A stretch of 64,000 nucleotides of DNA. Origin: Rhodanobacteraceae bacterium. GTDB lineage: Bacteria > Pseudomonadota > Gammaproteobacteria > Xanthomonadales > Rhodanobacteraceae. Under the pieces are notes generated by a model, which had not been told where the DNA came from, ran no database searches, and was given only the letters and a program-made list of their open reading frames with translations. The position numbers and the translations under genes were made by a program. The stretch spans positions 1-64,000 of the forward strand of contig JALUXG010000049.1 in the NCBI GenBank assembly GCA_027019085.1, written 5' to 3'. Shown piece after piece: positions 7,857 through 17,473 of the stretch (position 1 is its first letter; each line of letters starts with the position of its first letter).

Positions 7857-10682
7857 TCAGCGCGGTGAGGAAAAGTAGTAGCGATAACGAAGCACAACAC
7901 TTGCGTTGGTGCCTTGCTGGGGCCCGACCGATCGACCCAGGGCAAGGCTCAGGGACAGATGATCGGGTCCGGTCACCGGCAACGCGATGCCGGCCTGCAG
8001 TTCGTAGCCGGTCCCGTAGGCACTGTTGGTGCAGGCGCTGGCACTCGCATACGGCCTCCATTGCCCAGCATAGCCGGTCTGGTAGCGCATGTTGAACGAT
8101 CCGCCGGCGCAGGCCTGGGCGTATGAGGCCGGCACGAAATAGCCGATATCGGGTGTCTGGCCGGTCGGTATCAGCGGAGCCAGTTGTGCAGGCAGCCGTG
8201 TGGCGCGGTGGAAGTGCGCGGCACTGACCGATGCCGTGAGCGTGAAATCGGGCGGCGTGAACCAGAGCTTGTGGTCGAGCGAAAGCGCGGCCTTCTGCAC
8301 GCTGCCCAGCGCACCGCCGCCCTGGGCGCGCAGGCGAGCGGCAGTGAGCTGCCATTGCGCGGTGTCGCGCGGGCTCAGGTTCAGGCTGGCGTCGAGGTCG
8401 ACGCGATCTTCCAGGCCGGCGACTTCCAGAGGTACGGTATCGGTCGGCTGTGCCCCGCGCTGGACGCCGATCGTGCTCTGCAGGGCGTTCGACCAGCGTC
8501 GCGTCCAGGCCATGCCGAGCCGCGTCCAGGGGGCAAGATTGCGTCCGGTGCCGAAGCGCGTCTCGAATTCACCGCGTTCGGTCAGATGCGTCCACGCCAG
8601 CACAAGGCTGCGGCGCGATGAAGGAGGTGGCCCGATCAGGCGGGCATCGATGCTGCGCTGGGGTGCGAAACCGGTCTTGAGGTCGAGCCGGTCGCGGGGA
8701 GTGGTCCAGTCGCGCGCGGTGAGTGTGAAGGGCAGCGAACGCAGGCCGCTGGCATCGCGCACGGCGGCGCTGATGCCGATGCTGTCGGTACGCGGCAGGG
8801 CGATTTCGCGGAACTGGCGCTGCAGGCGCGCATCGTCCGGTTCGCCTTGCATGCCCTGCCAGGCCAGCTTCAGGGCCAGAGGATCCCAGCCCAGGCGCGT
8901 GGCGGCATCGACACGATCGCGGCGCGGCAAGCGGCCGCGCTTGTTGCGCAACAGGTCGGCCAGCGCGACGCCATCGTTGTCGGCCAGCGCCAGTGAGAGT
9001 GCGGCCCAGTCCGGCAGGGCTTGATGGGCGAAGGCGCCCTCGCGCCACCAGCGGGCAAGCGACAGGTCGCGTGCATCGAGCAGGCCACCGAGCACGGCCA
9101 CCCGCGCCGCCCTTGTCCTGTCCTCGCGCGCGAGTTGCTGCATGGCCTTGCGCGCGGCATCGCCCGGGCGCAGGCTGGCGATCAGGCGCGTACGTGCGAT
9201 GCGCATCTCGTGCGCGGTCGCGTCCGCTGCAATGGGTGGGTTGCCGAGCAGGTCCAGCGCGCGGCGGCGTACCCGCCACGCCGCAGCGTTGCGATCGGCC
9301 TGGTCGAGCACGTCGGCCAGGTTGACCAGCCACAGCGGGTCGTTGCGGTGGCCGGGCCACTGGCGCTGCAGCCACGGCAGGGCGCGTTGCGGCTGGTCGA
9401 GCGCGGCGTACAGCGCGGCCAGCGGTCCCCACAGCGAGGACGAAGCCATGGCGCGACGCGCCAGCCGCCCCAATGCGGCACGCAAGTCGCTCACATTCCG
9501 ATGGTCCAGGTGCAGCCACAGGTAGCCGGCAAGGATGGTGTTGTCCCGGGGCGCCAGTCGCAGCGCGTGCAGGTAGGCGGCCTGGGCATCCCCGAAGCGT
9601 CCTTGCGCGGCCCGCAAGGTGGCCAGGCTGGTCCAGTAGAAGGGCTGGTCGGCGAAACGCCGGACCTGATCGGGGGCCAGCGCGGCGAAGGCCCGCTTGA
9701 GCCAGGGCGTCGCGGGCTGGCGCGACGAGGCGATGGCGAGCATCGCCTGGAACAGGGCCGGGTCGCGGGTTGCCTTCCAGCCCCGCTCGGCGACAGCGAA
9801 GGCCTGTTCCGGCTGGGTGTACTGCTCGACATAGACCACGCGCAGGTAGAGCGTGGCATCGGCCTTGCCATGCTCAATCAGGATCCGCGCGCTGCGCGCG
9901 GCCAGCCGGTAGCGCCCGAGCATCCAGGCCAGGCCGCTCAGGGTGTTCCAGTACGCCGTTTGTCCGGGCGTGGCGCGCGCTTGGGCCTGGAGCAGGGTGT
10001 CGAGTGCGGCCTGCGGTTGACCCGATAGGTATTCGCGGGTGGCGATGGCCAGCATCACCCGCGGCACCGGGCCGTAGCGTTTGCGATAGGCACGCAGCAC
10101 TGCCAGTTCCTGCGCGGGTTGGCCCATCTGGCGCAAGATCGAAGCCTGTCGCCACAGCAGGTCCGGGTTCGGATGGCGGCGGTATTGCCTGGCCAGCGCC
10201 TGGACGGCCTGATCCGGTTGCCCGGTCGCCATGTACAGGTCGGCAAGCATGCCCCGTTGCGCCGGGGTGGCCAGTCCGTCGCGAATCATGGTCCGTATCA
10301 GACGCAGCGATTGCTGATCGTTTTCCAGTTCGGTGGCGAGTTTCAAGGCGGGCTGCAGATGGCTTTTCTCGCCGAGGTCCAGGGCGAGGTAGGCCTGTGC
10401 GTCCAGTGCCGCCTGCGGTCGCCCGCTCCACAGTGCTGCCTGCGCAAGGCGTGTCCACCACAAGTGGCTGCGGGGGCGCGCCCTGACCGCACTGCGGGCC
10501 AGCACATAGGCATCATCGACCGCACCCGAGCCGATGAAGGCCTGCCAGGCAAGGTCCCAGTCTTCGCTCTGGAAAGGCCGGCCGGGTGGCGGCGGCTGGG
10601 CGCCCTGCACCACGGGGGCACCGAGCAGTGTCGCGGCCACGGCGGCAGCCAGAAGGCGGATGCGCAGGCGGCGCACGATCAC
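7857..10682 (-). CDS. pelB: PelB C-terminal part: periplasmic TPRs and outer-membrane barrel (pelB2)
   Basis: 941-aa protein corresponding to most of PelB. After a predicted signal peptide (RRLRIRLLAAAVAATLLG ... QGA) come many TPR-like helical repeats, then from about residue 640 a beta-strand-rich region ending in YRYYFSSPR, as expected for the 16-stranded export porin. I choose the GTG at 10682, which overlaps the stop of the upstream ORF as GTGA and is in frame with the signal peptide; the ATG at 10775 would lie deep inside the other gene. Together with the upstream 263-aa ORF the total is 1204 aa, close to one-piece PelB (about 1190 aa). The new signal peptide argues for a true gene split rather than a sequencing frameshift. 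Confidence 0.9.
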   Translation of the reverse strand: MIVRRLRIRLLAAAVAATLLGAPVVQGAQPPPPGRPFQSEDWDLAWQAFIGSGAVDDAYVLARSAVRARPRSHLWWTRLAQAALWSGRPQAALDAQAYLALDLGEKSHLQPALKLATELENDQQSLRLIRTMIRDGLATPAQRGMLADLYMATGQPDQAVQALARQYRRHPNPDLLWRQASILRQMGQPAQELAVLRAYRKRYGPVPRVMLAIATREYLSGQPQAALDTLLQAQARATPGQTAYWNTLSGLAWMLGRYRLAARSARILIEHGKADATLYLRVVYVEQYTQPEQAFAVAERGWKATRDPALFQAMLAIASSRQPATPWLKRAFAALAPDQVRRFADQPFYWTSLATLRAAQGRFGDAQAAYLHALRLAPRDNTILAGYLWLHLDHRNVSDLRAALGRLARRAMASSSLWGPLAALYAALDQPQRALPWLQRQWPGHRNDPLWLVNLADVLDQADRNAAAWRVRRRALDLLGNPPIAADATAHEMRIARTRLIASLRPGDAARKAMQQLAREDRTRAARVAVLGGLLDARDLSLARWWREGAFAHQALPDWAALSLALADNDGVALADLLRNKRGRLPRRDRVDAATRLGWDPLALKLAWQGMQGEPDDARLQRQFREIALPRTDSIGISAAVRDASGLRSLPFTLTARDWTTPRDRLDLKTGFAPQRSIDARLIGPPPSSRRSLVLAWTHLTERGEFETRFGTGRNLAPWTRLGMAWTRRWSNALQSTIGVQRGAQPTDTVPLEVAGLEDRVDLDASLNLSPRDTAQWQLTAARLRAQGGGALGSVQKAALSLDHKLWFTPPDFTLTASVSAAHFHRATRLPAQLAPLIPTGQTPDIGYFVPASYAQACAGGSFNMRYQTGYAGQWRPYASASACTNSAYGTGYELQAGIALPVTGPDHLSLSLALGRSVGPQQGTNASVVLRYRYYFSSPR

Positions 10683-11470
10683 GCCGGCCCCGGCATGCGG
10701 ACCAGCCGCCGCGCATAGCGGGCCGCGAGCACCGGGCGCCCGGAAGCCAGTGCGAGACGGATCATGCGGCGCCACAAGGCATCATCGTGGCGCACGTAAG
10801 GCAGTGCGTCGTGGGCAAAGTCGAGCGCACCCTGCGCCTTGCCCGCCGCGAGCAGGGCGGCAATGCCCTGCTCGAAGGCGTCCTGCCGCAAGGCGGCATT
10901 CTGCGAGCGGAGCAGCACCTGGCGATCGAGCTCGGCAACCGTGGGGTAGGCGCCGAGAGCGAGGGCAAAATGCGCCTCGTCCAGAAGTTGCGCAGGGTTC
11001 ATGCGTGGAGCCAGACCCAGAAGGGCACGGGTGTATGTACGTGCCAAAACGCTGCGGGCAGGTGAGCCCTCGGGTTGTCCGGTCCACTCCTGCTGCAACA
11101 GGCGCAGGCGCAGGCGCGCTATATCCAGCGGCAACGTGTCCAGGGGACGGCCCATCCAGGGGGCAAGTGCAGTGCGCACCCATGGAAGTTCCTGTGCGAT
11201 CAGCGCCTGCCGGGCCAGCAGCAGGCGGTTGCCGGTGTCGTCGGGCTTGGCACGCACCAGCAGGCGCAGATAGGCCAGGGTGGCGACATTGGGTTTGTCC
11301 TGCGCCTGCAGGGCGTTTTCGATGTAGGTTCGCGGATACAGCAGCCACAGGGCGAACAGGGCCGCACTGGCGATGCCGACCAGCAGCCAGTATGGAGCGA
11401 AACGTTCACTGGGCGACGGCAGGGTCGCGTGATGCCGGCGGTTGGGCGTGATCGATTGCGCGATGGCCAT
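10679..11470 (-). CDS. PelB N-terminal part: membrane-anchored TPR protein (pelB1)
   Basis: 263-aa protein equivalent to the N-terminus of PelB. A single transmembrane segment (residues about 27-45, WLLVGIASAALFALWLL) is followed by LYPRTYIENALQAQDKPN and TPR-like helices. In the one-piece protein this portion anchors PelB in the inner membrane and its TPRs contact PelA. Here it ends with TGA inside a GTGA overlap with pelB2. It sits 72 bases after pelA. No strong Shine-Dalgarno precedes the ATG, so the start is less certain than the identity. Confidence 0.85.
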   Translation of the reverse strand: MAIAQSITPNRRHHATLPSPSERFAPYWLLVGIASAALFALWLLYPRTYIENALQAQDKPNVATLAYLRLLVRAKPDDTGNRLLLARQALIAQELPWVRTALAPWMGRPLDTLPLDIARLRLRLLQQEWTGQPEGSPARSVLARTYTRALLGLAPRMNPAQLLDEAHFALALGAYPTVAELDRQVLLRSQNAALRQDAFEQGIAALLAAGKAQGALDFAHDALPYVRHDDALWRRMIRLALASGRPVLAARYARRLVRMPGPA

Positions 11471-11542
11471 GCTGGTTCGAAGCGTTGTCCTGCCAGGGAC
11501 GTGTGCGCGGTCTGTCTTCCGGACAGGGACTGCAGTTCGTCC

Positions 11543-14440
11543 TCAGTCGCGCGCGCAACGTATGTCGATATTCGCCCCTTTCCCGGCGAGGCTGAGGGAA
11601 ACTGTACCATTGGCGCCACTTCGGGCGGCAAGACGTTTGCCGTCGGCACGGATCCGGCAGCCGGCGGCATTGCCCAGCAACAGCCTGAGCGGCACCTGTG
11701 CGCGCAGGGTGAGCGTAAGGTGACCCGTTTCGCGCCGCATGTTTCCGACAAGGCCGTTGGCACTGACCAGATAGGGCTCGGTCGGTCGCTTGCGCGTCAG
11801 CACCAGGAGTGCCCGGTTCCCGGTCCCCAGATGGATGTACCGCTGGCCGTTGGCGCTGTCGAAGCCGGCGACATTGCGCGAATGCTCAAGATCGGGATAT
11901 CCCAGCGTGTCGGGAATGCGCAGTTCCTGGTCGGCGCCATACCCGCGGGCGATGAAACCGTCGGTGCTGCGTGCCATGCCTGCGGACTGGAAATCCACCG
12001 CGATGCGGCTGTAGGTGGAGGCGAAGACCGGTGTGGAGGGCTGCTTGAGCGCCCAGCGGTAGACCTCGATCAGGTTTTCCAGCGCGCAGGCGCGGGCTCC
12101 GGAATAGAAGTGGTAGTAGATCTCCATTGCCGTCAGGCGGCGTGGCGCATCGGTCATCTGCATGGTCTGGATGGCCTTGTTGTAGCCGCAGTAGGGCGGT
12201 TGCCAGCCGTGGGTGTACTGGTCTTCGTTGGCAATCGGCGAATAGACCTGGAAATACGGCCCTTTCCAGACGCCCAGCGGGGCGACGTTGGTCAGCGAGG
12301 GGTGCGCGCGGTCGATGGTGCTGTTGGTACCGTTGATGTTGGCCAGGCCGTCGCGGTAGGCGATGCCCAGCACCTCGGCGTCGGGGTTGGTGTCGCCGGA
12401 CCACTGGATCACGCGCACCGGCTTGCCGGGCGGGGCGAGCAGGCGGTCGATGATTTTCACCGAGCCACTGACTTCCATCTCCGGGCTGAAGCGGTAGCCC
12501 GGCACCGGCAGGTTGTAGCCGTATTGCAGCGCGGGACTGTCGCCGGTGACATAGGCACCCTGTGCCTGTGCGTGCTTCTTGATATGCAGGCCGGCGGACA
12601 GGCCCGGGTCGCGCTCCAGCGCCGGCCAGTCGAAGGGGTGGGAATAGGTATGCGAACCGATCTCCACCCAGGGCAGGCGGAAGATGGCGCGTGCGATCGG
12701 ACGCAGGCGATCGACTTCCTTTTTCGGGTACAGGCCGTCATAGGCGAATTCGCTGGCGATCACCGAGGCCGTGATCGGCAGCGGAAAGCGTTTGAGTACG
12801 GCATCGAGGATCACCTTGGCGGCCGGCTGGTCGCGGTAGCGCCCGATCCAGGAGCCGGAAGCGAAGCCGTCGCCGTCGATCAGGCCGAAAAGCAGCCGTC
12901 GCCCGCTGGCAGTGGTGTAGTCGTAGACAGGCAGCTCGGGAAGGCGCAGCGCGGCGCGCAAGAAGCGGAACGGGTCGAGGATCCAGGCCGATTGCAGTTC
13001 GCCAGGCTGCAGGTCGCCCTGCGGCAGGTTGCGCAGCACGTAGGGACTGAGGGCATAACCGCCCCACGGCATGAGGGCCGAGGCAATCTCGTGGCTGCCT
13101 GCCACCTCGATGTCGAGCAACGACGTGCCGGACCTTATCTGCCTGGGGGTAAAATCGGGGGCACTGGGCAGCAGCGGGCTTTCGAACCCGAAATAGCCGC
13201 TGGCCTGCTGCGCGATGCGCGCCGCATGCAGTCCGGGTGGCGGCTGTTTCCCGCTGGCAAGCCCGAGCGCATCGAGTGTTGCCTGATCGCCGCCAGTACC
13301 GAAGCTGCCCAGCACGGCCACTGGCACGCCGGCGGCGATCTGTGCGCGCAGCCATTGCCAGGTACGTCCGGATGCGGGGAAGCTGTCGCTGTCGAACCAC
13401 GTGACAATACCGGCCACCTGCCCGGTCAGCGGTCCTTGCGGCAGTGGATGGTGGCTGACATCGATCTCGCGCGTGGCGTAGCCCATGTGGTTGAGCGGCA
13501 TCGCCGCATACCAGTTGAGATCATTGTTCATCGGCGCGTAGTCGCCGTTGTAGAGCAACAGGATCCGCCGCGGCAGTGGACGTATGCTGCCGACACCGAC
13601 GATGTCGAGCGCGCTGTCGGTGACGTAGGGGACGATGTCCGCGGCGGCGATCTTCTCGGCCAGGCGCGCGGCCTCGGTGCGCTGCGCGGGCGGCAGGTAG
13701 TCGATGGCGATGGGGGTCAGTCCCAGCGCGCGTACCCGCTTGAACTGCCCGAGCAGGTAATCGGTACCCGCGTTGGGAACGCGGACATAGGACTTGCTGC
13801 GCTGATCCCAGCCACGGTACAGCGATTCGGCAGCCACCCCGACCACGCCCTGATCGTGCACCTGGTCGAGCAGTTCGAAACCGCGGTTGAGGATGAAGCG
13901 TGCTTCCGGGTCACGCCGATGGATGGCCTTGATCAGGGCAACCAGGCCCTGGCGGTAGGCGTGTCGCCGCTCACGATCGCCCGGCTTGGGGAGTGCGATG
14001 CGGTAACTGTCCAGGGTGTCGAAGAAGAAGTTGCGGTAGCCGCGAGCGAGCAAGGGCGCGATCACCTTGTCGAGGTAGAACGTGCGGCACACCGGCTTGG
14101 ACTGGTCGACGATCAGCGCGTGCCAGATGCGGTTCTCGCCGAGGCGACATGCCCTGGGCAATGCCTTGGCGATGCGCGAACCTTCGATGGCTTCGCCCAG
14201 CGAAACGTAGGCAAAGAGGGTCACATGCGGGCGATTGAGTGCCTTGGCCTGTTGCGAGGCCTGCGGATCGACGACCACCCAGTCGAACGACTGCAGCACG
14301 TCCATCGGCGGCCTGGCGCCATAGAAAAAAGCTACCGAAGGCGCGGTGCCCGCATGTGCCAGGCCGCTCAGCGCAAAGACGAGCAGCAGGCAGCGTGTGC
14401 CGAAACGGCGCAATCGGGACGGGGAAAGCGTGTCGTGCAT
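11543..14440 (-). CDS. pelA: Pel hydrolase/deacetylase PelA
   Basis: 965-aa periplasmic enzyme, first gene of the operon. A signal peptide is cleaved near residue 30 (GLAHA). Residues about 35-290 form the GH114/GH166-like glycoside hydrolase with the likely catalytic Glu205 in VAAESLYRGW. A central Rossmann-like region follows, and the carbohydrate-esterase deacetylase begins near 515 with LIDGDGF (Asp522, Asp524) and SHTYSHPF (His597, His601), matching the metal-binding residues of Pseudomonas PelA (D528, D530, H600, H604). PelA deacetylates Pel and processes cell-free polymer. Length agrees with the family (948 aa in Pseudomonas). The operon promoter should lie in 14441-14700, but I cannot pick out clear boxes. 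Confidence 0.96.
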   Translation of the reverse strand: MHDTLSPSRLRRFGTRCLLLVFALSGLAHAGTAPSVAFFYGARPPMDVLQSFDWVVVDPQASQQAKALNRPHVTLFAYVSLGEAIEGSRIAKALPRACRLGENRIWHALIVDQSKPVCRTFYLDKVIAPLLARGYRNFFFDTLDSYRIALPKPGDRERRHAYRQGLVALIKAIHRRDPEARFILNRGFELLDQVHDQGVVGVAAESLYRGWDQRSKSYVRVPNAGTDYLLGQFKRVRALGLTPIAIDYLPPAQRTEAARLAEKIAAADIVPYVTDSALDIVGVGSIRPLPRRILLLYNGDYAPMNNDLNWYAAMPLNHMGYATREIDVSHHPLPQGPLTGQVAGIVTWFDSDSFPASGRTWQWLRAQIAAGVPVAVLGSFGTGGDQATLDALGLASGKQPPPGLHAARIAQQASGYFGFESPLLPSAPDFTPRQIRSGTSLLDIEVAGSHEIASALMPWGGYALSPYVLRNLPQGDLQPGELQSAWILDPFRFLRAALRLPELPVYDYTTASGRRLLFGLIDGDGFASGSWIGRYRDQPAAKVILDAVLKRFPLPITASVIASEFAYDGLYPKKEVDRLRPIARAIFRLPWVEIGSHTYSHPFDWPALERDPGLSAGLHIKKHAQAQGAYVTGDSPALQYGYNLPVPGYRFSPEMEVSGSVKIIDRLLAPPGKPVRVIQWSGDTNPDAEVLGIAYRDGLANINGTNSTIDRAHPSLTNVAPLGVWKGPYFQVYSPIANEDQYTHGWQPPYCGYNKAIQTMQMTDAPRRLTAMEIYYHFYSGARACALENLIEVYRWALKQPSTPVFASTYSRIAVDFQSAGMARSTDGFIARGYGADQELRIPDTLGYPDLEHSRNVAGFDSANGQRYIHLGTGNRALLVLTRKRPTEPYLVSANGLVGNMRRETGHLTLTLRAQVPLRLLLGNAAGCRIRADGKRLAARSGANGTVSLSLAGKGANIDIRCARD

Positions 14441-14700
14441 CCTTGGCGAATCCTTAAACCATCCGCAATCGGACGGGGCATGTGGTTATGTGGGCAAACC
14501 TTGCCACAACAGGCCCCCGCGCACACCACTGCACGAGCGACAGCGCTTGTGCGACAAGTGCGGTATGTGCCCTGCGCATGCGCCGGACACCCCGCACGCA
14601 GTATGCGGGGCTGCAATCGCTCAAGGCGGCTTCCGCGCACCCGCCGGACCGCGCCGGACCAGGCCGGGTCCGACGAAGTGCGTCCGTCGCTCACCGTACA

Positions 14701-15162
14701 CTATTCGCCGGTGGCTTCGCTTTTTCCGCCGAGACGGCCGTATGTCCAGCCCAGCGCGGCACCCCAGGCCAGGTGCAGGATGAGGGTCATGACCGGCGCC
14801 ATGATGCCCATCTTCAGGCCAAACAGGCCGGCGCCGGCCATCGGCATCGGGATCAGCATCATCAGGAGCCACGCCAGCACGCTGAAGGAAAGGCCCTTGC
14901 GCACTGCCGTGGAACCCGGAAGCACCGGATGCAGCAGCGCGAATCCCAGGCCCCACAGCACGGTGCCGATGAGGAAATGGATCATCCAGCCGACAGCCGG
15001 AACGGCGGGCATGCCCAGCATGCCGTGAGCCATGTGGGCGAGCATGTGGATGACATTCATCTGTGGAAGCATGCCCATCGCACCCTTGATCAGCATCAGG
15101 ATGGACAGCACGATGGTGGCGACGAAGCCGGCCACCATGGCACGAAGATAACGGTTGTTCAT
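14701..15162 (-). CDS. Small polytopic membrane protein, DUF6789-like
   Basis: 153-aa protein with four hydrophobic segments and many Met and Gly residues (for example HMLAHMAHGMLGMP). It resembles small YagU/DUF6789-type membrane proteins of unknown function. The ATG at 15162 is chosen because GGAGGA lies 8 bases upstream; the ORF-track start at 15189 would put the ribosome site inside the gene. It is transcribed in the same direction as pel but is 260 bases from pelA, so it is probably separate. Function is unknown. Confidence 0.75.
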   Translation of the reverse strand: MNNRYLRAMVAGFVATIVLSILMLIKGAMGMLPQMNVIHMLAHMAHGMLGMPAVPAVGWMIHFLIGTVLWGLGFALLHPVLPGSTAVRKGLSFSVLAWLLMMLIPMPMAGAGLFGLKMGIMAPVMTLILHLAWGAALGWTYGRLGGKSEATGE

Positions 15163-15564
15163 GGGATATTCCTCCGGTTGCACAGTCATCTGAAAAGGTA
15201 GGCGTCAATCATCAGCCGGCCATGCTGGGTGCGACTTTCGGTGGCCTGGTGCGTGGGTCTTGTCCGTTCGCCGCGCTTGCGAAATGCAGGATCACGCGGG
15301 TCATGCGGCGCGATCGCATCGCGGCATGTGCAGGGCAGGAGCCGGGCGTGCGCAAGCTGCGGTTCGCGTGCGACCTGATCGCCTTCGCGGGCCTTGTGCG
15401 GGAATGGGGCATTGCACGGCACGGACGAATCTCCCGGTTCCACGATCAACATACATCTGTTGACCCATAGAGGGAGCCGGGACGCGTTTGGATTCATCGG
15501 TCGCCGTATTCGGCAACCACGGGGAGATCCGCATCGTGCCGGTCCAGCCGGCGCCGGATGCGCC
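15163..15564. other. Intergenic stretch without recognisable features
   Basis: About 400 bases between the DUF6789-like gene and the asparagine synthase stop codon. Several short ORFs are listed in the track, but they have no recognisable domains, no convincing ribosome sites and atypical composition. The promoter of the 14701-15162 gene presumably lies here. Confidence 0.4.
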
Positions 15565-17472
15565 TTACGCGTCGGCGGGACTGGTGACGCGGGGCCCGGT
15601 ACGTGCCGATATCGCGACCGGTTTGGCAGGCGCCTTGATCCAGGCCAGCCACTCGCTGATCACGATCAGGGTCCACAGGGCGCGGGCATGGTCGCGCCGT
15701 CGGGCACAGTGCTCGTCGAGCAGGGCCAGGGCCGCGGTGGTCGAGACACCGGCCTCGCCAAGTGCCTCGCTGGACAGCAGCTCGCGTGCCCAGGCATGCA
15801 GCGGTCCGCGCAGCCAGGTACCCAGCGGGACCGACAGGCCGCGCTTGCGCCGGTGCACGATGGCGCGTGGCAGGTAGCGGCGGGCGTAACGCTTGAGGAA
15901 AACCTTGGTGGTCAGTCCGCGCACCCGCTCGTGCACCGGAAGCTGCGCGGCGAAGTCGATCACCGCGCTGTCGAGGAACGGAGCACGGATTTCCAGCGCA
16001 TGCCGCATGCCGCCGCGGTCGGCCTTGGCCATCAGGGCTTCGGGCAGCGACTGGCGGATGTCGTGGCACTGGATCTCGTCCAGCAGGTCCATGCCCGGGT
16101 GCGCGATGGCAGGCAGGGTGGCGTTGATCCCAAGGCGTTCGAGCACGTCGCTCTGGATGTTGGCCGCCCACAGCATGTGCCGTGCCAGTCCCGGCAGCTC
16201 CTGGCCCTGCACGAAGCGCTTGAGCAGGTAGGACACGGTCATCTTCTTGTCGCTCACCGGCAGGCGCTCGACAAGGGCGCGCAGCCCGTTGCGCACGCTG
16301 CCCGGCAGGTGCGCGTAGTGGTCGGCGAAGCGGGCGCCGAGATAGGTCGGGTAGCCGCCGAACAGTTCGTCGGCGCCCTCGCCGCCGAGCACCACGCGTA
16401 CATCCTTCGCGGCCCGTTCGGCAATGCACGAGAGCGGCACCCAGGCCGGGTCGGCCAGTGGTTCGCCGGTGGCGTGGATCAGGTCGCGCAGGGTCGACGG
16501 CACGTCCTCGGCGCCGACGGTGACGCTGACATAGTCGCAGCCGAGCATGCCGGCCACGCGTTCGGCATAGTCGCCTTCGTCGTAGGAGGCCTCGGCGAAG
16601 CGAATGCCGTAGGTGGTCAGTGCCCGTCCGGGCCAGACGCTGCGGGCCACTGCGGTCAGCAGCGAGGAATCGAGGCCGCCACTGAGCAGCACGCCGAAGT
16701 CCACGTCGATATCGCTCTGGCGGTGCACCGCGGTGCGGAAAATCTCGTCGAAGGCCTCGGTGTCGGGTTTCGGGCGCTTGACCACCTGGCCCAGCGGACA
16801 GGTCCAGTACGGGTGCGATTGCTCGCCGTTGCGGTCGATGGTGACGATTTCGCCCGGCTGCACCTTGTGACAGCCGGTCAGCGGGGTGTACGGAGCCGGG
16901 GCGTAGCCGGCACGCAGGAAATGGCGCAGCGCTTCGCGATCCAGCGCGGGCGGCGCACCGAGTCCGGCGCGCAGGGCGGACAGTTCACTGGCAAACAGCA
17001 CGCTGCCTGCGTCGTGCCGGTAATACAGATGGCGTTCGCCGATCCGGTCGCGGGCCAGCAGCAGGGTCTGCGTGCGCGGGTCCCAGATGGCGATGGCGAA
17101 CACGCCTTCCAGGCGCTCGGCAAAGCCGGCGCCCAGTTCCAGATACAGCGGCCCGATCACTGCCACGTCGGAGGTGCGGTCGATCACATGGCCGCGCGCT
17201 TCCAGCCACCGGCGCAACTCACGGTGGTTGTCGATCTCGCCATTACAGACCACCACCACGCCCGAGGCGTCCTGCATCAGCGGTGCCTGATGGTCGCGCA
17301 CGCTGCGGATGGCCAGGCGGTTGGCGCCCATGGCACCGTGTTCCAGGCTGCAGGTGTCGTGTCCGTTCGGCCCACGGTGCGCCATTGCCGCAAGCATCGC
17401 ACGCGTACGCTGGCGCGGGTCGGTGCCATACGCCGTCTCCTGCAGGGCGAGGAATCCGCAGATACCGCACAT
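15565..17472 (-). CDS. asnB: Asparagine synthetase B-like amidotransferase
   Basis: 635-aa glutamine-hydrolysing asparagine synthetase family protein. Cys2 after Met (MCGICGF) is the class II glutamine amidotransferase nucleophile; the N-terminal domain shows RLAIR, CNGEIDN and GERHLYY motifs, and the C-terminal synthetase domain has the PP-loop SGGLDSS and GGEGADELFGGYP. It transfers ammonia to aspartate or, in the many envelope-linked homologues, to a sugar carboxylate. The neighbours (an ArnT-like transferase and a LAB_N protein, one base upstream and overlapping) favour a role in modifying a cell-surface glycan. The free-asparagine role cannot be excluded. Confidence 0.88.
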   Translation of the reverse strand: MCGICGFLALQETAYGTDPRQRTRAMLAAMAHRGPNGHDTCSLEHGAMGANRLAIRSVRDHQAPLMQDASGVVVVCNGEIDNHRELRRWLEARGHVIDRTSDVAVIGPLYLELGAGFAERLEGVFAIAIWDPRTQTLLLARDRIGERHLYYRHDAGSVLFASELSALRAGLGAPPALDREALRHFLRAGYAPAPYTPLTGCHKVQPGEIVTIDRNGEQSHPYWTCPLGQVVKRPKPDTEAFDEIFRTAVHRQSDIDVDFGVLLSGGLDSSLLTAVARSVWPGRALTTYGIRFAEASYDEGDYAERVAGMLGCDYVSVTVGAEDVPSTLRDLIHATGEPLADPAWVPLSCIAERAAKDVRVVLGGEGADELFGGYPTYLGARFADHYAHLPGSVRNGLRALVERLPVSDKKMTVSYLLKRFVQGQELPGLARHMLWAANIQSDVLERLGINATLPAIAHPGMDLLDEIQCHDIRQSLPEALMAKADRGGMRHALEIRAPFLDSAVIDFAAQLPVHERVRGLTTKVFLKRYARRYLPRAIVHRRKRGLSVPLGTWLRGPLHAWARELLSSEALGEAGVSTTAALALLDEHCARRRDHARALWTLIVISEWLAWIKAPAKPVAISARTGPRVTSPADA

Positions 17473-17473
17473 G

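Noticed and set aside
11075-15028. 1317-aa plus-strand ORF
   Set aside because: Antisense to pelB1 and pelA, which are strongly supported.
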